Counted from the stretch's first letter, positions 44,207 through 55,190 are shown. The stretch: 64,000 bases of DNA from Taudactylus pleione (GCA_031769625.1 JAUIMM010000550.1:2294001-2358000), one strand, 5' to 3'. The notes: generated from the sequence alone by a model not told the origin. Numbers and translations are program-made.

Positions 44207-44279
44207 GGGCCAGTGGCGCAATGGATAACGCGTCTGACTACGGATCAGAAGATTGTAGGTTCGACTCCTACCTGGCTCG
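44207..44279 (+). tRNA. tRNA-Arg-ACG: tRNA-Arg(ACG), intact, consensus
   Basis: No departure from consensus; every stem Watson-Crick or normal G.U. Confidence 0.96.
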
Positions 44280-44287
44280 CTTAAATT

Positions 44288-44359
44288 GCCGTGATTGTAT
44301 AGTAGTTAGTACTCTGCGTTGTGGCTGCAGCAACCCCATTTTGAAAACGGGTCACAGCA
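44288..44359 (+). pseudogene. tRNA-His relic (H4)
   Basis: T loop begins TTTG (CCCATTTTGAAAACGGG). Confidence 0.72.
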
Positions 44360-44784
44360 TTTTGATTTTGTTTCACAATCATCCATTTTTTCACAATACT
44401 GAATCTTAAGAAAATTTCAGAAAGTAAGCAGATTCTTTGAAGGTGCTTGCACTATTTGTGTTTAATGCTTATTATAAAGCTATCTTAACATGCTTTGAAT
44501 AATTTAATTGTGAATTATTGTACTAAAGGACAGGGAATTTGACATAAATTCTGGAATTCAGGAAAGAAGAATGTTTGGGCTCTGTCTGAGTAAGTTCATC
44601 ACATTTTTTAAAGATCTTTTAGCAGTCACAAGGATTATTTTACCTAAAACGTTTTTGGGAAACAATCCCTGCAGATAGTGTACAGTCAATTTCCAAAATG
44701 TGATTCTGTATATACTTCAATAACCATAAAACTCCAAAACTGGCTCAAAAACAGGAAAGACACTTCAATTACTACAGGGCACCT

Positions 44785-44857
44785 GGGCCAGTGGCGCAAT
44801 GGATAACGTGTCTGACTACGGATCATAAGTTTGTAGGTTCGACTCCTACCTGGCTCG
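44785..44857 (+). tRNA. tRNA-Arg-ACG: tRNA-Arg(ACG), one stem mismatch (class B)
   Basis: Class B with CTTATATT linker. Confidence 0.6.
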
Positions 44858-44865
44858 CTTATATT

Positions 44866-44937
44866 GACATGATCGTATAGTGGTTAGTTCTCTGCGTTGT
44901 GGCCGCAGCAACCCTGGTTCGAAAACGTGTCACAGCA
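44866..44937 (+). pseudogene. tRNA-His relic (H2)
   Basis: GACATGA, GTTCTC, ACGTG T strand. Confidence 0.8.
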
Positions 44938-45362
44938 TTTTGATTTTGTTTCACAATCATCCATTTTTTCACAATACTGAATCTTAAGAAAATTTCAGAA
45001 AGTAAGCAGATTCTTTGAAGGTGCTTGCACTATTTGTGTTTAATGCTTATTATAAAGCTATGTTAACATGCTTTGAATAATTTAATTGTGAATTATTGTA
45101 CTAAAGGACTGGGAATTTGACATAAATTCTGGAATTCAGGAAAGAAGAATGTTTGGGCTCTGTCTGAGTAAGTTCATTACATTTTTTAAAGATCTTTTAG
45201 CAGTCACAAGGATTATTGTACCTAAAACATTTTTGGGAAACAATCCCTGCAGATAGTGTACAGTCAATTTCCAAAATGTGATTCTGTATATACTTCAATA
45301 ACCATAAAACTTTAAAACAGGCTCAAAAACAGGAAAGACTCTTCAATTGCTACAAGACACCT

Positions 45363-45434
45363 GGGACAGTGGGCAATGGATAACGCGTCTGACTATAGAT
45401 CAGAAGATTGTAGGTTCGACTCCTACCTGGCTCG
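45363..45434 (+). pseudogene. tRNA-Arg-like, anticodon ATA (class D)
   Basis: CGCG before anticodon stem. Confidence 0.75.
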
Positions 45435-45442
45435 CTTAAATT

Positions 45443-45514
45443 GCCGTGATTGTATAGTAGTTAATACTCTGCGTTGTGGCTGCAGCAACCCCATTTCGAA
45501 AACGGGTCACAGCA
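45443..45514 (+). pseudogene. tRNA-His relic (H4)
   Basis: D stem GTTAATAC. Confidence 0.72.
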
Positions 45515-45940
45515 TTTTGATTTTGTTTCACAATCATCCATTTTTTCACAATACTGAATCTTAAGAAAATTTCAGAAAGTAAGCAGATTCTTTGAAGGTG
45601 CTTGCACTATTTGTGTTTAATGCTTATTATAAAGCTATCTTAACATGCTTTGAATAATTTAATTGTGAATTATTGTACTAAAGGACTGGGAATTTGACAT
45701 AAATTCTAAAATTCAGGAAAGAAGAATGTTTGGGCTCTGTCTGAGTATGTTCATCACATTTTTTAAAGATCTTTTAGCAGTCACAAGGATTATTTTACCT
45801 AAAACGTTTTTGGGAAGCAATCCCTGCAGATAGTGTACAGTCAATTTCCAAAATGTGATTCTGTATATACTTCAATAACCATAAAACTCTGAAAAAAGGC
45901 TCAAAAACAGGAAAGACGCTTCAATTACTACAAAACACGT

Positions 45941-46012
45941 GGGCCAGTGGGCAATGGATAACGCGTCTGACTACGGATCAGAAGATTGTAGGTTCGACTC
46001 CTACCTGGCTCG
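45941..46012 (+). pseudogene. tRNA-Arg(ACG), D arm one base short (A-short)
   Basis: GGGCCAG acceptor, ACG, all other arms consensus; TGGGCAATGG loses one D-stem/A-box base. Could still be weakly active. Confidence 0.6.
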
Positions 46013-46020
46013 CTTAAATT

Positions 46021-46092
46021 GCTGTGATTGTATAGTAGTTAGTACTCTGCGTTGTGGCTGCAGCAACCCCATTTCGAAAACGGGTCACAGCA
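46021..46092 (+). pseudogene. tRNA-His relic (H4)
   Basis: GCTGTGA acceptor. Confidence 0.72.
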
Positions 46093-46518
46093 TTTTGATT
46101 TTGTTTCACAATCATCCATTTTTTCACAATACTGAATCTTAAGAAAATTTCAGAAAGTAAGCAGATTCTTTGAAGGTGCTTGCACTATTTGTGTTTAATG
46201 CTTATTATAAAGCTATCTTAACATGCTTTGAATAATTTAATTGTGAATTATTGTACTAAAGGACTGGGAATTTGACATAAATTCTGGAATTCAGGAAAGA
46301 AGAATGTTTGGGCTCTGTCTGAGTAAGTTCATCACATTTTTTAATGATCTTTTAGCAGTCACAAGGATTATTTTACCTAAAACGTTTTTGGGAAGCAATC
46401 CCTGCAGATAGTGTACAGTCAATTTCCAAAATGTGATTCTGTAAATATTTCAATAACCATAAAACTCTGAAAAAAGGCTCAAAAACAGGAAAGACACTTC
46501 AATTACTACAAAACACGT

Positions 46519-46591
46519 GGGCCAGTGGCGCAATGGATAACGCGACTGACAACGGATCAGAAGATTGTAGGTTCGACTCCTACCTGGCTCG
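46519..46591 (+). tRNA. tRNA-Arg-ACG: tRNA-Arg(ACG), U33 lost (class A)
   Basis: Loop CAACGGA: the near-universal U33 is A, and A27.A43 mispairs (ACTGA). Body otherwise consensus. Confidence 0.65.
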
Positions 46592-46599
46592 CTTAAATT

Positions 46600-46671
46600 G
46601 CCGTGATTGTATAGTAGTTAGTACTCTGCGTTGTGGCTGCAGCAACCCCATTTCGAAAACGGGTCACAGCA
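46600..46671 (+). pseudogene. tRNA-His relic (H4)
   Basis: Typical H4. Confidence 0.7.
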
Positions 46672-47096
46672 TTTTGATTTTGTTTCACAATCATCCATTT
46701 TTTCACAATACTGAATCTTAAGAAAATTTCAGAAAGTAAGCAGATTCTTTGAAGGTGCTTGCACTATTTGTGTTTAATGCTTATTATAAAGCTATCTTAA
46801 CATGCTTTGAATAATTTAATTGTGAATTATTGTACTAAAGGACTGGGAATTTGACATAAATTCTGGAATTCAGGAAAGAAGAATGTTTGGGCTCTGTCTG
46901 AGTAAGTTCATCACATTTTTTAAAGATCTTTTAGCAGTCACAAGGATTATTGTACCTAAAACGTTTTTGGGAAACAATCCCTGCAGATAGTGTACAGTCA
47001 ATTTCCAAAATGTGATTCTGTATATACTTCAATAACCATAAAACTCCAAAACTGGCTCAAAAACAGGAAAGACACTTCAATTACTACAGGGCACCT

Positions 47097-47169
47097 GTGC
47101 CAGTGGCGCAATGGATATCGTGTCTGACTACGGATCATAAGTTTGTAGGTTCGACTCCTATCTGGCTCG
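47097..47169 (+). tRNA. tRNA-Arg-ACG: tRNA-Arg(ACG), degraded (class B)
   Basis: GTGCCAG acceptor (U2.U71), GGATATCG D loop, G49.U65. Confidence 0.5.
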
Positions 47170-47177
47170 CTTAAATT

Positions 47178-47249
47178 GACGTGATCGTATAGTGGTTAGT
47201 ACTCTGCGTTGTGGCCGCAGCAACCCCGGTTCAAATCCGGGTCATGGCA
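47178..47249 (+). tRNA. tRNA-His-GTG: tRNA-His(GTG), one mismatch
   Basis: A2.G71 with G4.U69; T arm CCCGG/CCGGG with TTCAAAT, so it is an H2 front on an H1 back. Confidence 0.68.
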
Positions 47250-47675
47250 TTTTGATTTTGTTTCTCAATCATCCATTTTTTCACAATACTGAATCTTAAG
47301 AAAATTTCAGAAAGTAAGCAGATTCTTTGAAGGTGCTTGCACTATTTGTGTTTAATGCTTATTATAAAGCTATCTTAACATGCTTTGAATAATTTAATTG
47401 TGAATTATTGTACTAAAGTACTGGGAATTTGACATAAATTCTAGAATTCAGGAAAGAAGAATGTTTGGGCTTCCTTCTGATTAAGTTCATCACATTTTTG
47501 AAATATCTTTTAGCAGTCACAATTATTATTTTACCTAAAACGTTTTTGGGAAACAATCCCTGCAGATAGTGTACAGTCAATTTCCAAAATGTGATTCTGT
47601 ATATACTTCAATAACCATAAAACTTTAAAACAGGCTCAAAAACAGGAAAGACTCTTCAATTGCTACAAGACACCT

Positions 47676-47747
47676 GGGACAGTGGGCAATGGATAACGCG
47701 TCTGACTACGGATCAGAAGATTGTAGGTTCGACTCCTACCTGGCTCG
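47676..47747 (+). pseudogene. tRNA-Arg-like, ACG, GGGACAG (A-short)
   Basis: Class D front (GGGACAG, short D arm) with a class A anticodon loop CTACGGA. Confidence 0.65.
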
Positions 47748-47755
47748 CTTAAATT

Positions 47756-47827
47756 GCCGTGATTGTATAGTATTTAGTACTCTGCGTTGTGGCTGCAGCA
47801 ACCCCATTTTGAAAACGGGTCACAGCA
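47756..47827 (+). pseudogene. tRNA-His relic (H4)
   Basis: D arm TAGTATTTAG, T loop TTTG. Confidence 0.75.
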
Positions 47828-48252
47828 TTTTGATTTTGTTTCACAATCATCCATTTTTTCACAATACTGAATCTTAAGAAAATTTCAGAAAGTAAGCAGA
47901 TTCTTTGAAGGTGCTTGCACTATTTGTGTTTAATGCTTATTATAAAGCTATCTTAACATGCTTTGAATAATTTAATTGTGAATTATTGTACTAAAGGACA
48001 GGGAATTTGACATAAATTCTGGAATTCAGGAAAGAAGAATGTTTGGGCTCTGTCTGAGTAAGTTCATCACATTTTTTAAAGATCTTTTAGCAGTCACAAG
48101 GATTATTTTACCTAAAACGTTTTTGGGAAACAATCCCTGCAGATATTGTACAGTCAATTTCCAAAATGTGATTCTGTATATACTTCAATAACCATAAAAC
48201 TCCAAAACTGGCTCAAAAACAGGAAAGACACTTCAATTACTACAGGGCACCT

Positions 48253-48325
48253 GGGCCAGTGGCGCAATGGATAACGTGTCTGACTACGGATCACAAGTTT
48301 GTAGGTTCGACTCCTACCTGGCTCG
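48253..48325 (+). tRNA. tRNA-Arg-ACG: tRNA-Arg(ACG), one stem mismatch (class B)
   Basis: 3' anticodon strand TCACA, C28.C42. Confidence 0.58.
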
Positions 48326-48333
48326 CTTAAATT

Positions 48334-48405
48334 GACGTGATCGTATAGTGGTTAGTACTCTGCGTTGTGGCCGCAGCAACCCTGGTTCGAAAACGGGTCA
48401 CAGCA
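48334..48405 (+). pseudogene. tRNA-His relic (H2)
   Basis: T stem CCTGG/ACGGG. Confidence 0.75.
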
Positions 48406-48830
48406 TTTTGATTTTGTTTCACAATCATCCATTTTTTCACAATACTGAATCTTAAGAAAATTTCAGAAAGTAAGCAGATTCTTTGAAGGTGCTTGCACTA
48501 TTTGTGTTTAATGCTTATTATAAAGCTATGTTAACATGCTTTGAATAATTTAATTGTGAATTATTGTACTAAAGGACTGGGAATTTGACATAAATTCTGG
48601 AATTCAGGAAAGAAGAATGTTTGGGCTCTGTCTGAGTAAGTTCATTACATTTTTTAAAGATCTTTTAGCAGTCACAAGGATTATTGTACCTAAAACATTT
48701 TTGGGAAACAATCCCTGCAGATAGTGTACAGTCAATTTCCAAAATGTGATTCTGTATATACTTCAATAACCATAAAACTTTACAACAGGCTCAAAAACAG
48801 GAAAGACTCTTCAATTGCTACAAGACACCT

Positions 48831-48902
48831 GGGACAGTGGGCAATGGCTAACGCGTCTGACTATAGATCAGAAGATTGTAGGTTCGACTCCTACCTGGCT
48901 CG
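48831..48902 (+). pseudogene. tRNA-Arg-like, anticodon ATA (class D)
   Basis: D loop AATGGCTAA (A20 to C). Confidence 0.77.
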
Positions 48903-48910
48903 CTTAAATT

Positions 48911-48982
48911 GCCATGATTGTATAGTAGTTAGTACTCTGTGTTGTGGCTGCAGAAACCCCATTTCGAAAACGGGTCACAGCA
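48911..48982 (+). pseudogene. tRNA-His relic (H4)
   Basis: GCCATGA, CTGTG anticodon strand, variable loop AAAC. Confidence 0.77.
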
Positions 48983-49408
48983 TTTTGATTTTGTTTCACA
49001 ATCATCCATTTTTTCACAATACTGAATCTTAAGAAAATTTCAGAAAGTAAGCAGATTCTTTGAAGGTGCTTGCACTATTTGTGTTTAATGCTTATTATAA
49101 AGCTATCTTAACATGCTTTGAATAATTTAATTGTGAATTATTGTACTAAAGGACTGGGAATTTGACATAAATTCTAGAATTCAGGAAAGAAGAATGTTTG
49201 GGCTCTGTCTGAGTAAGTTCATCACATTTTTTAAAGATATTTTAGCAGTCACAAGGATTATTTTACCTAAAACGTTTTTGGGAAGCAATCCCTGCAGATA
49301 GTGTACAGTCAATTTCCAAAATGTGATTCTGTATATACTTCAATAACCATAAAACTCTGAAAAAAGGCTCAAAAACAGGAAAGACGCTTCAATTACTACA
49401 AAACACGT

Positions 49409-49480
49409 GGGCCAGTGGGCAATGGATAACGCGTCTGACTATGGATCAGAAGATTGTAGGTTTGACTCCTACCTGGCTTG
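49409..49480 (+). pseudogene. tRNA-Arg-like, anticodon ATG (A-short body)
   Basis: Short D arm but perfect TCTGA/TCAGA stem round CTATGGA: the only ATG copy with a sound anticodon stem. T loop TTTGACT, G1.U72. Confidence 0.65.
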
Positions 49481-49488
49481 CTTAAATT

Positions 49489-49559
49489 GCCGTGATTGTA
49501 TAGTAGTTAGTACTCTGCGTTGTGGCTGCAGCAACCCCATTTCGAAACGGGTCACAGCA
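49489..49559 (+). pseudogene. tRNA-His relic (H4), one base short
   Basis: One A lost from the T loop (TTCGAAACGGG); 71 nt. Confidence 0.78.
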
Positions 49560-49985
49560 TTTTGATTTTGTTTCACAATCATCCATTTTTTCACAATACT
49601 GAATCTTAAGAAAATTTCAGAAAGTAAGCAGATTCTTTGAAGGTGCTTGCACTATTTGTGTTTAATGCTTATTATAAAGCTATCTTAACATGCTTTGAAT
49701 AATTTAATTGTGAATTATTGTACTAAAGGACTGGGAATTTGACATAAATTCTGGAATTCAGGAAAGAAGAATGTTTGGGCTCTGTCTGAGTAAGTTCATC
49801 ACATTTTTTAAAGATCTTTTAGCAGTCACAAGGATTATTTTACCTAAAACGTTTTTGGGAAATAATCCCTGCAGATAGTGTACAGTCAATTACCAAAATG
49901 TGATTCTGTATATACTTCAATAACCATAAAATTCTGAAAACAGGCTCAAAAACAGGAAAGACACTTCAATTACTACAAGACACCC

Positions 49986-50057
49986 AGGACAGTGGGCAAT
50001 GGATAACGTGTCAGACTATGGATCTGTAGATTGTAGGTTCGACTCCTACCTGGCTCG
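49986..50057 (+). pseudogene. tRNA-Arg-like, anticodon ATG (class C)
   Basis: AGGACAG acceptor. TCAGA opposite TCTGT restores pair 29-41, leaving only 27.43 open. T loop TTCGACT. Confidence 0.72.
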
Positions 50058-50065
50058 CTTAAATT

Positions 50066-50137
50066 GCCGTGATCGTATAGTGGTTAGTACTCTGCGTTGT
50101 GGCCGCTGCAACCCCGGTTCAAATCCGGGTCACGGCA
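50066..50137 (+). tRNA. tRNA-His-GTG: tRNA-His(GTG), one mismatch
   Basis: U28.U42; T loop TTCAAAT. Confidence 0.75.
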
Positions 50138-50571
50138 TTTTGATTTTGTTTCTCAATCATCCATTTTTTCACAATACTGAATCTTAAGAAAATTTCAGAA
50201 AGTAAGCAGATTCTTTGAATGTGCTTGCACTATTTGTGTTTAATGCTTATTATAAAGCTATCTTAACATGCTTTGAATAATTTAATTGTGAATTATTGTA
50301 CTAAAGTACTGGGAATTTGACATAAATTCTAGAATTCAGGAAAGAAGAATGTTTGGGCTTCCTTCTGAGTAAGTTCATCACATTTTTGAAATATCTTTTA
50401 GCAGTCACAATTATTATTTTACCTAAAACGTTTTTGGGAAACAATCCCTGCAGATAGTCTACAGTCAATTTCCAAAATGTGATTCTGTATATACTTCAAT
50501 AACCATAAAACTCTGAAAATAGGCTCAAAAACAGGAAAGACACTTCAATTACTACAAAACACGTGGGCCAG

Positions 50572-50582
50572 TGGCGCAATGG
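50572..50582 (+). promoter_or_regulatory. Internal A box of tRNA-Arg (best-preserved unit)
   Basis: TGGCGCAATGG fits the eukaryotic tRNA A box bound by TFIIIC. Short-D-arm copies read TGGGCAATGG and lose one base of this box. Confidence 0.8.
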
Positions 50583-50615
50583 ATAACGCGTCTGACTACG
50601 GATCAGAAGATTGTA

Positions 50616-50626
50616 GGTTCGACTCC
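50616..50626 (+). promoter_or_regulatory. Internal B box of tRNA-Arg (best-preserved unit)
   Basis: GGTTCGACTCC fits the B-box consensus. Variants elsewhere read GGTTTGACTCC, GGTTCAACTCC or GGTTCTACTCC. Confidence 0.8.
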
Positions 50627-50652
50627 TACCTGGCTCGCTTATATTGCCGTGA

Positions 50653-50663
50653 TCGTATAGTGG
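50653..50663 (+). promoter_or_regulatory. Internal A box of tRNA-His (best-preserved unit)
   Basis: TCGTATAGTGG covers T8 to G18 of tRNA-His. Decayed H3/H4 copies read TTGTATAGTAG. Confidence 0.75.
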
Positions 50664-50695
50664 TTAGTACTCTGCGTTGTGGCCGCAGCAACCCT

Positions 50696-50706
50696 GGTTC
50701 GAATCC
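50696..50706 (+). promoter_or_regulatory. Internal B box of tRNA-His (best-preserved unit)
   Basis: GGTTCGAATCC is an exact B box. Decayed copies read ATTTCGAAAAC here, which should weaken TFIIIC binding. Confidence 0.8.
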
Positions 50707-51143
50707 GGGTCACGGCATTTTGATTTTGTTTCTCAATCATCCATTTTTTCACAATACTGAATCTTAAGAAAATTTCAGAAAATAAGCAGATTCTTTGAAG
50801 GTGCTTGCACTATTTGTGTTTAATGCTTATTATAAAGCTATCTTAACATGCTTTGAATAATTTAATTGTGAATTATTGTACTAAAGTACTTGGAATTTGA
50901 CATAAATTCTGGAATTCAGAAAAGAGGAATGTTTGGGCTCTGTCAGAGTAAGTTCATCACATTTTTTAAAGATCTTTTAGCAGTCACAAGGATTATTTTA
51001 CCTAAAACGTTTTTGGGAAACAATCCCTGCAGATAGTGTACAGTCAATTTCCAAAATGTGATTCTGTATATACTTCAATAACCATAAAATTCTGAACACA
51101 GGCTCAAAAACAGGAAAGACACTTCAATTACTACAAGACACCT

Positions 51144-51215
51144 GGGACAGTGGGCAATGGATAACGTGTCTGACTATGGATCTGTAGATTGTAGGTTCTA
51201 CTCCTACCTGGCTCA
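51144..51215 (+). pseudogene. tRNA-Arg-like, anticodon ATG (class C)
   Basis: TTCTACT; discriminator A. Confidence 0.8.
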
Positions 51216-51223
51216 CTTAAATT

Positions 51224-51295
51224 GCCGTGATCATATAGTGGTTAGTACTCTGCGTTGTGGCCGCAGCAACCCCGGTTCGAATCCGGGTCACGGCA
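51224..51295 (+). tRNA. tRNA-His-GTG: tRNA-His(GTG), one mismatch
   Basis: A10.C25. Confidence 0.75.
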
Positions 51296-51721
51296 TTTTG
51301 ATTTTGTTTCTCAATCATCCATTTTTTCACAATACTGAATCTTAAGAAAATTTCAGAAAGTAAGCAGATTCTTTGAAGGTGCTTGCACTATTTGTGTTTA
51401 ATGCTTATTATAAAGCTATCTTAACATGCTTTGAATAAATTAATTGTGAATTATTGTACTAAAGAACTGGGAATTTGATATAAATTCTGGAATTCAGGAA
51501 AGAAGAATGTTTGGGCTCTGTCTGAGTAAGTTCATTACATTTTTGAAAGATCTTTTAGCAGTCACAAGGATTATTGTACCTAAAACGTTTTTGGGAAACA
51601 ATCCCTGCAGATAGTGTACAGTCAATTTCCAAAATGTGATTCTGTATATACTTCAATAACCATAAAACTCTGAAAAAAGGCTCAAAAACAGGAAAGACGC
51701 TTCAATTACTACAAAACACGT

Positions 51722-51793
51722 GGGCCAGTGGGCAATGGATAACGCGTCTGACTACGGATCAGAAGATTGTAGGTTTGACTCCTACCTGGCTCG
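51722..51793 (+). pseudogene. tRNA-Arg(ACG), D arm one base short (A-short)
   Basis: T loop TTTGACT. Confidence 0.6.
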
Positions 51794-51801
51794 CTTAAAT
51801 T

Positions 51802-51873
51802 GCCGTGATTGTATAGTAGTTAGTACTCTGCGTTGTGGCTGCAGCAACCCCATTTCGAAAACGGGTCACAGCA
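51802..51873 (+). pseudogene. tRNA-His relic (H4)
   Basis: Typical H4. Confidence 0.7.
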
Positions 51874-52299
51874 TTTTGATTTTGTTTCACAATCATCCAT
51901 TTTTTCACAATACTGAATCTTAAGAAAATTTCAGAAAGTAAGCAGATTCTTTGAAGGTGCTTGCACTATTTGTGTTTAATGCTTATTATAAAGCTATCTT
52001 AACATGCTTTGAATAATTTAATTGTGAATTATTGTACTAAAGGACTGGGAATTTGACATAAATTCTGGAATTCAGGAAAGAAGAATGTTTGGGCTCTGTC
52101 TGAGTAAGTTCATCACATTTTTTAAAGATCTTTTAGCAGTCACAAGGATTATTTTACCTAAAACGTTTTTGGGAAACAATCCCTGCAGATAGTGTACAGT
52201 CAATTACCAAAATGTGATTCTGTATATACTTCAATAACCATAAAATTCTGAAAACAGGCTCAAAAACAGGAAAGACACTTCAATTACTACAAGACACCC

Positions 52300-52371
52300 A
52301 GGACAGTGGGCAATGGATAACGTGTCAGACTATGGATCTGTAGATTGTAGGTTCGACTCCTACCTGGCTCG
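52300..52371 (+). pseudogene. tRNA-Arg-like, anticodon ATG (class C)
   Basis: AGGACAG and TCAGA, as in 49986. Confidence 0.72.
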
Positions 52372-52379
52372 CTTAAATT

Positions 52380-52451
52380 GCCGTGATCGTATAGTGGTTA
52401 GTACTCTGCGTTGTGGCCGCTGCAACCCCGGTTCAAAACCGGGTCACGGCA
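52380..52451 (+). tRNA. tRNA-His-GTG: tRNA-His(GTG), one mismatch
   Basis: U28.U42; T loop TTCAAAA. Confidence 0.72.
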
Positions 52452-52878
52452 TTTTGATTTTGTTTCTCAATCATCCATTTTTTCACAATACTGAATCTTA
52501 AGAAAATTTCAGAAAGTAAGCAGATTCTTTGAATGTGCTTGCACTATTTGTGTTTAATGCTTATTATAAAGCTATCTTAACATGCTTTGAATAATTTAAT
52601 TGTGAATTATTGTACTAAAGTACTGGGAATTTGACATAAATTCTAGAATTCAGGAAAGAAGAATGTTTGGGCTTCCTTCTGAGTAAGTTCATCACATTTT
52701 TGAAATATCTTTTAGCAGTCACAATTATTATTTTACCTAAAACGTTTTTGGGAAACAATCCCTGCAGATAGTCTACAGTCAATTTCCAAAATGTGATTCT
52801 GTATATACTTCAATAACCATAAAACTCTGAAAATAGGCTCAAAAACAGGAAAGACACTTCAATTACTACAAAACACGT

Positions 52879-52951
52879 GGGCCAGTGGCGCAATGGATAA
52901 CGCGTCTGACTACGGATCAGAAGATTGTAGGTTCGACTCCTACCTGGCTCG
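52879..52951 (+). tRNA. tRNA-Arg-ACG: tRNA-Arg(ACG), intact, consensus
   Basis: No departure from consensus. Confidence 0.96.
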
Positions 52952-52959
52952 CTTATATT

Positions 52960-53031
52960 GCCGTGATCGTATAGTGGTTAGTACTCTGTGTTGTGGCCGC
53001 AGCAACCCTGGTTCGAATCCGGGTCACGGCA
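52960..53031 (+). tRNA. tRNA-His-GTG: tRNA-His(GTG), intact
   Basis: U30.G40 (CTGTG) and U51.G63 wobbles only. Confidence 0.92.
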
Positions 53032-53457
53032 TTTTGATTTTGTTTCTCAATCATCCATTTTTTCACAATACTGAATCTTAAGAAAATTTCAGAAAATAAG
53101 CAGATTCTTTGAAGGTGCTTGCACTATTTGTGTTTAATGCTTATTATAAAGCTATCTTAACATGCTTTGAATAATTTAATTGTGAATTATTGTACTAAAG
53201 TACTTGGAATTTGACATAAATTCTGGAATTCAGAAAAGAGGAATGTTTGGGCTCTGTCAGAGTAAGTTCATCACATTTTTTAAAGATCTTTTAGCAGTCA
53301 CAAGGATTATTTTACCTAAAACGTTTTTGGGAAACAATCCCTGCAGATAGTGTACAGTCAATTTCCAAAATGTGATTCTGTATATACTTCAATAACCATA
53401 AAATTCTGAAAACAGGCTCAAAAACAGGAAAGACACTTCAATTACTACAAGACACCT

Positions 53458-53529
53458 GGGACAGTGGGCAATGGATAACGTGTCTGACTATGGATCTGTA
53501 GATTGTAGGTTCTACTCCTACCTGGCTCA
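53458..53529 (+). pseudogene. tRNA-Arg-like, anticodon ATG (class C)
   Basis: TTCTACT; discriminator A. Confidence 0.8.
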
Positions 53530-53537
53530 CTTAAATT

Positions 53538-53609
53538 GCCGTGATCATATAGTGGTTAGTACTCTGCGTTGTGGCCGCAGCAACCCCGGTTCGAATCCGG
53601 GTCACGGCA
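53538..53609 (+). tRNA. tRNA-His-GTG: tRNA-His(GTG), one mismatch
   Basis: A10.C25. Confidence 0.75.
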
Positions 53610-54034
53610 TTTTGATTTTGTTTCTCAATCATCCATTTTTTCACAATACTGAATCTTAAGAAAATTTCAGAAAGTAAGCAGATTCTTTGAAGGTGCTTGC
53701 ACTCTTTGTGTTTAATGCTTATTATAAAGCTATGTTAACATGCTTTGAATAATTTAATTGTGAATTATTGTACTAAAGGACTGGGAATTTGACATAAATT
53801 CTGGAATTCAGGAAAGAAGAATGTTTGGGCTCTGTCTGAGTAAGTTCATTACATTTTTTAAAGATCTTTTAGCAGTCACAAGGATTATTGTACCTAAAAC
53901 ATTTTTGGGAAACAATCCCTGCAGATAGTGTACAGTCAATTTCCAAAATGTGATTCTGTATATACTTCAATAACCATAAAACTTTAAAACAGGCTCAAAA
54001 ACAGGAAAGACTCTTCAATTGCTACAAGACACCT

Positions 54035-54106
54035 GGGACAGTGGGCAATGGATAACGCGTCTGACTATAGATCAGAAGATTGTAGGTTCGACTCCTACCT
54101 GGCTCG
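54035..54106 (+). pseudogene. tRNA-Arg-like, anticodon ATA (class D)
   Basis: Copy of 45363. Confidence 0.75.
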
Positions 54107-54114
54107 CTTAAATT

Positions 54115-54186
54115 GCCGTGATTGTATAGTAGTTAGTACTCTGCGTTGTGGCTGCAGCAACCCCATTTCGAAAACGGGTCACAGCA
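54115..54186 (+). pseudogene. tRNA-His relic (H4)
   Basis: Lacks the GTTAATAC change of its copy at 45443. Confidence 0.7.
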
Positions 54187-54612
54187 TTTTGATTTTGTTT
54201 CACAATCATCCATTTTTTCACAATACTGAATCTTAAGAAAATTTCAGAAAGTAAGCAGATTCTTTGAAGGTGCTTGCACTATTTGTGTTTAATGCTTATT
54301 ATAAAGCTATCTTAACATGCTTTGAATAATTTAATTGTGAATTATTGTACTAAAGGACTGGGAATTTGACATAAATTCTAAAATTCAGGAAAGAAGAATG
54401 TTTGGGCTCTGTCTGAGTATGTTCATCACATTTTTTAAAGATCTTTTAGCAGTCACAAGGATTATTTTACCTAAAACGTTTTTGGGAAGCAATCCCTGCA
54501 GATAGTGTACAGTCAATTTCCAAAATGTGATTCTGTATATACTTCAATAACCATAAAACTCTGAAAAAAGGCTCAAAAACAGGAAAGACGCTTCAATTAC
54601 TACAAAACACGT

Positions 54613-54684
54613 GGGCCAGTGGGCAATGGATAACGCGTCTGACTACGGATCAGAAGATTGTAGGTTTGACTCCTACCTGGCTCG
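54613..54684 (+). pseudogene. tRNA-Arg(ACG), D arm one base short (A-short)
   Basis: T loop TTTGACT; copy of 45941. Confidence 0.6.
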
Positions 54685-54692
54685 CTTAAATT

Positions 54693-54764
54693 GCTGTGAT
54701 TGTATAGTAGTTAGTACTCTGCGTTGTGGCTGCAGCAACCCCATTTCGAAAACGGGTCACAGCA
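54693..54764 (+). pseudogene. tRNA-His relic (H4)
   Basis: GCTGTGA acceptor, as in 46021. Confidence 0.72.
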
Positions 54765-55190
54765 TTTTGATTTTGTTTCACAATCATCCATTTTTTCACA
54801 ATACTGAATCTTAAGAAAATTTCAGAAAGTAAGCAGATTCTTTGAAGGTGCTTGCACTATTTGTGTTTAATGCTTATTATAAAGCTATCTTAACATGCTT
54901 TGAATAATTTAATTGTGAATTATTGTACTAAAGGACTGGGAATTTGACATAAATTCTGGAATTCAGGAAAGAAGAATGTTTGGGCTCTGTCTGAGTAAGT
55001 TCATCACATTTTTTAATGATCTTTTAGCAGTCACAAGGATTATTTTACCTAAAACGTTTTTGGGAAGCAATCCCTGCAGATAGTGTACAGTCAATTTCCA
55101 AAATGTGATTCTGTAAATATTTCAATAACCATAAAACTCTGAAAAAAGGCTCAAAAACAGGAAAGACACTTCAATTACTACAAAACACGT

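Larger units (their letters stand above)
50565..50637 (+). tRNA. tRNA-Arg-ACG: tRNA-Arg(ACG), intact, consensus
   Basis: No departure from consensus. With its His partner this is the clearest candidate for a working Arg-His pair. Leader CACGTGGGCC; linker CTTATATT with no T4. Confidence 0.96.
50646..50717 (+). tRNA. tRNA-His-GTG: tRNA-His(GTG), intact
   Basis: Only a U51.G63 wobble departs from consensus. Confidence 0.94.
52300..53810. repeat. Three-unit copy of 49986-51500 (offset 2,314 bp)
   Basis: The C, A, C trio with TCAGA anticodon 5' strand in the first gene, and the AGAAAATAAGC spacer variant after the second, occurs in both places. Confidence 0.85.
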
